Shown in pieces: positions 60,841-64,000 of a stretch of DNA of 64,000 nt. Origin of the DNA: Rhizophagus clarus (lineage: Eukaryota > Glomeromycota > Glomeromycetes > Glomerales > Glomeraceae); the NCBI GenBank assembly GCA_015698045.1, contig BLAL01000208.1, positions 930,001-994,000 of the forward strand, written 5' to 3'. The notes below the pieces were generated by a model. It had not been told where the DNA came from. It made no database searches and saw nothing but the letters and a program-made list of their open reading frames with translations. Numbering within the stretch: position 1 is the first letter of the stretch; every line of letters begins with the position of its first letter. Made by a program: the position numbers and the translations under genes.

Positions 60841-61453
60841 AAATGTTTTTTATATATATTCAAAGTTACATGATCGCAGATTGGCAAGTCGTATGACTAT
60901 ACCAAAAAATTCGTTATACTATACCAAATGATTCATTATAGCATTAACGAACTTGCTTATAACGAAGGCCTGAACAGTCAGAAGTCCAGGACGTCAGTAA
61001 AGAAAAAAGATTTTCCTGCTTTACTTCAGACAAAAAATAAATAAAAGGTAACGATTTAAAAAACTGTTTATTAAAGAGAAAAATGATAAATAAAAAAAAG
61101 GGTTTAAAACACCATTTGATTTAAACAGTTTAACCTAAAAAATTTAACAGTTCGTTTAACATTAGTAAAAAAAATGCAATGTGATTGGATAAGAACTACC
61201 ACCCTTTCTATTGCAAAAAAGTTTGTGTTCCTGTACTACTAATTTTAGTTTATTGTAACTTGTAACTATTTTTAGATGTAGATCATTTTGTTGTAATATT
61301 TGCAATTATTTCAATTATCTCAATTTTTTATTATGTAAACTGACTTTCATTTATAATTGAAAAATGTAGCCCATATCGAAATCTATCCAAATCTGACAAA
61401 AACTCATTTTTCGTTTTTGGGGTAGTTTCCGCCCTTTCTATTGCAAAGACCCC
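60841..61453. other. Right arm of the DUF7869 element
   Basis: No gene. Contains an internal terminus-like copy CCACCCTTTCTATTGCAAAA at about 61201-61220, matching the inner part of the right TIR, and then the terminus itself ending at 61453. Confidence 0.55.
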
Positions 61454-61457
61454 ATAT

Positions 61458-61960
61458 ATCTAAGTTTACAGTGCAACAAATTTTTCTATCAGGCATATCA
61501 AAAAACTTTTTTTCCCTAGAAGTATTATCATTTTTAACCACCTCTCAAACTTGTTTTACTAATGAAATGAGCTCTTCCTATAATTTCTATAAGCTTTTTG
61601 GATAAGCTGAACACTTCTATCTGTAGTTTTAGCTTTAAAACATTCATTATTCCAATGATTTATTAAATCTTTAGGCTTAATCTCATACCCATATCTTCAC
61701 CATCCAGCAAAATATGTCTTTTTTGATTTTATATCTGTGATCTTTGCTAATTTTCAACAATTGAAGCAAATAGCCATTTTGCTATTATAAATATTAGGTT
61801 TATGATAACTAATAATAACTTCTTTCCCTTCATAGATATAATAACATGTCTTTATTATTATTCCTTGTCCAGATGATTTGAAAAGACAAAATAAATGATA
61901 ATAGTTTGCATAGCCTTCAGTAATTAATACTTGCAAAGCATTTCTTACATGAATAGCCTA
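61458..61960 (-). pseudogene. 5' part of the broken gene split by the DUF7869 element
   Basis: Minus-strand reading: MQVLITEGYANYYHLFCLF, TCYYIYEGKEVIISYHKP, CFNC-stop-KLAKITDIKSKK, YGYEIKPKDLINHWNN, LIQKAYRNYRK, then, after a frameshift, EVVKNDNTSREKKFFDMPDR and KICCTVNLDI up to the insertion point. Several stops are TGA at likely Trp positions. It continues at 36231 on the other side of the insertion. Style is of a multicopy Glomeromycotan family, not identified. Confidence 0.55.
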
Positions 61961-62721
61961 TTGCTGTAAAGTTTCATATGAACTAATAATAGATAAATTA
62001 TCATATATTTTTTTAACCTCAATCATTTTTTCAAATTTATCAGAAAAAGGAAATTAATATGTCTTTTTAATATACTCTATATTGTATCCAGGGCAAAGAT
62101 TGATAGGTTTAGGCATAATTTCATTATAATATTTGTCTATAATAATCTCAATTTGGTCTGTTAGTATAAGTTCCTGACATATTAAATGATTTACTGTATA
62201 ACAATTTAATATTTTATAGTATTTTAGTGATTTTAAAAGACTAATAGTAATTTATAGCAATATTATACTTATAATAAATCATATTCATTTTTATGTCCTC
62301 CCTTGTCTAAGGACTGCAGGAGATCTTTTTTATCCAAAGTAAATGAAAATTCTTGGCAATTTTCAGTGATGGTTTATCATCCAAAAACATGTGAATTTTT
62401 CTTTTCAATAGTTAAATAATTTCCTTCATTATTAAAGATACAAAAGAAGGCCAGTTCTTCAATAATTTTAGGAGCTGGCAAGTTTCTATACACAGCACCT
62501 TTGACTAAATCACGAGATGATTGCAATTTGATTCTATATAGAAATGTCATAATTTGTGATGCAGTGTTTATTTTTAATTGCCAAGGCAGAACACCATGTC
62601 ACCAGGGCACAGTATTATGATCCATTGGAAATAATTCTGAAGTATATATATAGCCAGCAGAACTTTTATAAAATGCTTTATTAATATATTTGATATACAA
62701 CTACAAGAAAACACTATTTTT
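61961..62721 (-). pseudogene. Degenerate coding remnant
   Basis: Minus-strand pieces such as LQSSRDLVKGAVYRNLPAPK, IIEELAFFCIFNNEGNYLTI and ITENCQEFSFTLDKKDLLQS (about 62540-62290), broken by stops. The last is followed by LDKGGHKNEYDLL. Family not recognised. It may be part of the same gene family as 61458-61960. Confidence 0.4.
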
Positions 62722-64000
62722 CTAATTGTTATTAATTGTAACTGTTCTTTCAAAGATTTCATGAGTTGGTGATTGAATTACAAACCGAGTACATTCATTA
62801 TTGTGCTTAACGCTAATTAAAATGATGTCTTCAATATCATTGGGACTACTACATAAATCATGATAATCTGGAAAAAAATCAAGAAGATATATCTCCATAT
62901 TGAAATAATTAGCATATACCTTAGCCTGCTCAAACGCTGCTTTTAACTTACTTTCCGATGTTACATCACATTTGAGTGAGTAGGCAGTTAAATTTTGATC
63001 ACCATCAGTTATCATTAAGTCAAGTAGATATTTACCACTAGATTTTAACTCCATCAAGCACATCATTTCCGGTTTTGGTAATAAACCATTAAAGATACTA
63101 AAAAGTGATGCTTGTATAGCCCTTTCTCTTGGACCATGTACATTTTTAGCTCTCTTGTCAGTAATGATTCTAGGATCAATGTGCTTTAATCCAAGTACTA
63201 ATAAATCAACAGGATCTCTCGGTACTTCGTCTCTTGATAGTCTTTTCGATGGTGTAGGAAAGGTGGCATCAATACAAACACGTAAGATAATACAGCTTGT
63301 AAACCCAACTTTATTTGAGTCCATAATGTAAAGAATTCCGATGTCAAATAACTTCTTGTCTATATCCTTGAGTTTAGTTAAATCACTTAATTCCATGCTC
63401 CAGTGATCTTGCTGATAATCTGTGAGTTCGCAAAGATATGCCCTTTCATTGCCATCCATTGCTTCTATTTCATCTTTCAACTTCCTATGAGTCCCATTCA
63501 TGTACCTTTCTAGGTTTCCTTGCAAAACTCTTGCCCATTGATTAAGAGTTGGCCGAAAATGATAAAAAAGCTTTAACAAAATCATGAAAGATGCCGGGTG
63601 TCCACAAGACTCTTCTATAATCCTGGTTCTCAAATCAGGTAAAACACCAACTTCATCGAAGTTTAATTTATATAGATCGAAGAGCTCGCCCATTTCTTGA
63701 GTGGTGAACAATGGCATTTGATAGAATGAGGCCTTATTGAAAGGTGAAATAAGTTCTCCATCATCTTTTAACAAATCCATAAGCCTAAAGGTACCCACAG
63801 CAATATAATGTATATTCATTGCATTTGAAATTTCTCGGAAGAAATGTTTAGCCACGTTTAAGAGCTCACGGTCTGTGAAGATAAACTGGAATTCATCAAT
63901 AAGGATAAACAAAGGTTTTGATAAGTTATTGATCTCTCCGAAAGTTTCTGTTTCAGAGAGTCTTTTTTTAAGGAGAGCATTTGATATGAAGTTGAAAAAT
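62722..64000 (-). CDS. P-loop NTPase with C-terminal PD-(D/E)XK-like nuclease (Crinkler-like), partial
   Basis: Uninterrupted minus-strand frame running off the window at 64000; the stop is at 62722 (ending ERTVTINNN). The first visible part contains the Walker B strand PLFILIDEF (about 63915-63890). Then an AAA/STAND-type region with YIAVGTFRLMDLL and the GHPASFMILLKLF motif, and a winged-helix-like stretch (AYLCELTDYQQ, DIGILYIMDSNKVGFTS). The C-terminal domain has ERAIQASLFSIFNGLLPKP, LLDLMITDGDQN and AYSLKC, fitting a PD-(D/E)XK fold in which D and a Q/S-x-K position form the site. The Walker A region lies outside. Such fusions are abundant in Rhizophagus and related to Crinkler effector C-termini. 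The function in this fungus is unknown. Confidence 0.7.
   Translation of the reverse strand, partial: FFNFISNALLKKRLSETETFGEINNLSKPLFILIDEFQFIFTDRELLNVAKHFFREISNAMNIHYIAVGTFRLMDLLKDDGELISPFNKASFYQMPLFTTQEMGELFDLYKLNFDEVGVLPDLRTRIIEESCGHPASFMILLKLFYHFRPTLNQWARVLQGNLERYMNGTHRKLKDEIEAMDGNERAYLCELTDYQQDHWSMELSDLTKLKDIDKKLFDIGILYIMDSNKVGFTSCIILRVCIDATFPTPSKRLSRDEVPRDPVDLLVLGLKHIDPRIITDKRAKNVHGPRERAIQASLFSIFNGLLPKPEMMCLMELKSSGKYLLDLMITDGDQNLTAYSLKCDVTSESKLKAAFEQAKVYANYFNMEIYLLDFFPDYHDLCSSPNDIEDIILISVKHNNECTRFVIQSPTHEIFERTVTINNN

Larger units (their letters stand above)
36232..61453 (+). mobile_element. DUF7869-type TIR transposon, about 6.5 kb, carrying two nested CACTA-type elements
   Basis: Ends start GGGGTCTTTGCAATAGAAA on both sides, inverted; the match extends about 30 bp with two differences, closing CGGAAACT. 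Flanked by ATAT at 36228-36231 and 61454-61457. Removing nested elements 37087-48866 and 53520-60491 with their duplicated bases leaves about 6464 bp. The residue holds a DUF7869-family gene (50554-52911), a mini-exon-like array near each end, and an internal terminus-like copy near 61212. Collapsing the insertion restores a minus-strand frame in the target. The family assignment of the transposon is open: 4-bp duplications are known in Sola elements. Confidence 0.78.

Noticed and set aside
1-64000. LTR retrotransposon, Polinton or virus-like insertions
   Set aside because: No reverse transcriptase, integrase, capsid or long terminal repeats were recognised in the window.

Overview
The window is very AT-rich, eukaryotic and almost entirely made of transposable elements. 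Introns are short and T-rich with GTAAGT/TTTAG-type signals. The mix of elements (CACTA-type Tnp2 and Plavaka transposases, several hAT families, a DUF7869-type protein, a degenerate zinc-ribbon/endonuclease gene and a Crinkler-like P-loop NTPase plus nuclease) suggests an arbuscular mycorrhizal fungus of the Rhizophagus type. This is inferred from gene style only; no rRNA or marker gene is present.

Layout. 1-1060: tandem repeat whose units look like mini-exons with splice signals. 1633-8264: Plavaka element, copy 1. 8325-10790: 49-bp satellite. 11845-13304: poly(A)-tailed retroposon with an 18-bp target duplication. 13440-14590: second mini-exon array, with a hAT MITE (14027-14405) in one unit. 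14823-14966: short SINE-like retroposon. 15440-17893: decayed autonomous hAT with an 8-bp duplication. 17990-19168: near-perfect 1.18-kb palindrome with TA flanks (mariner-like foldback). 19200-28027: a second decayed hAT split by Plavaka copy 2 (21105-27856), which lies opposite to copy 1. 29040-34107: degenerate zinc-ribbon/endonuclease gene followed by a nest of non-autonomous TIR elements.

36232-61453 is the main structure. A TIR element of about 6.5 kb encodes a DUF7869-family protein (50554-52911). It has about 30-bp TIRs starting GGGGTCTTTGCAATAGAAA, a 4-bp ATAT target duplication, and a mini-exon-like tandem array near each end. A CACTA-type element has inserted into each array: 37087-48866 (AAA duplication) and 53520-60491 (CACTA termini, GAA duplication). 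Removing the composite and one ATAT restores a continuous minus-strand reading frame across the junction (61458 and above to 36231 and below). A 155-bp MITE at 29509-29663 has the same termini and its own 4-bp duplication (AAAT), so the family appears to mobilise MITEs. 62722-64000 holds the only well-preserved host-type gene, a Crinkler-like P-loop NTPase/PD-(D/E)XK protein that runs off the window.

Shared logic. Plavaka and both CACTA-type elements carry a transposase gene on one strand and a divergent multi-exon accessory gene on the other, with iterated direct repeats between them; well-placed accessory proteins end in acidic, tyrosine-containing tails. Most nonsense changes whose original codon can be inferred are C:G to T:A transitions (CGA, CAA, CAG or TGG to stop), suggesting decay by cytosine deamination. 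All coordinates and target duplications were read by eye.
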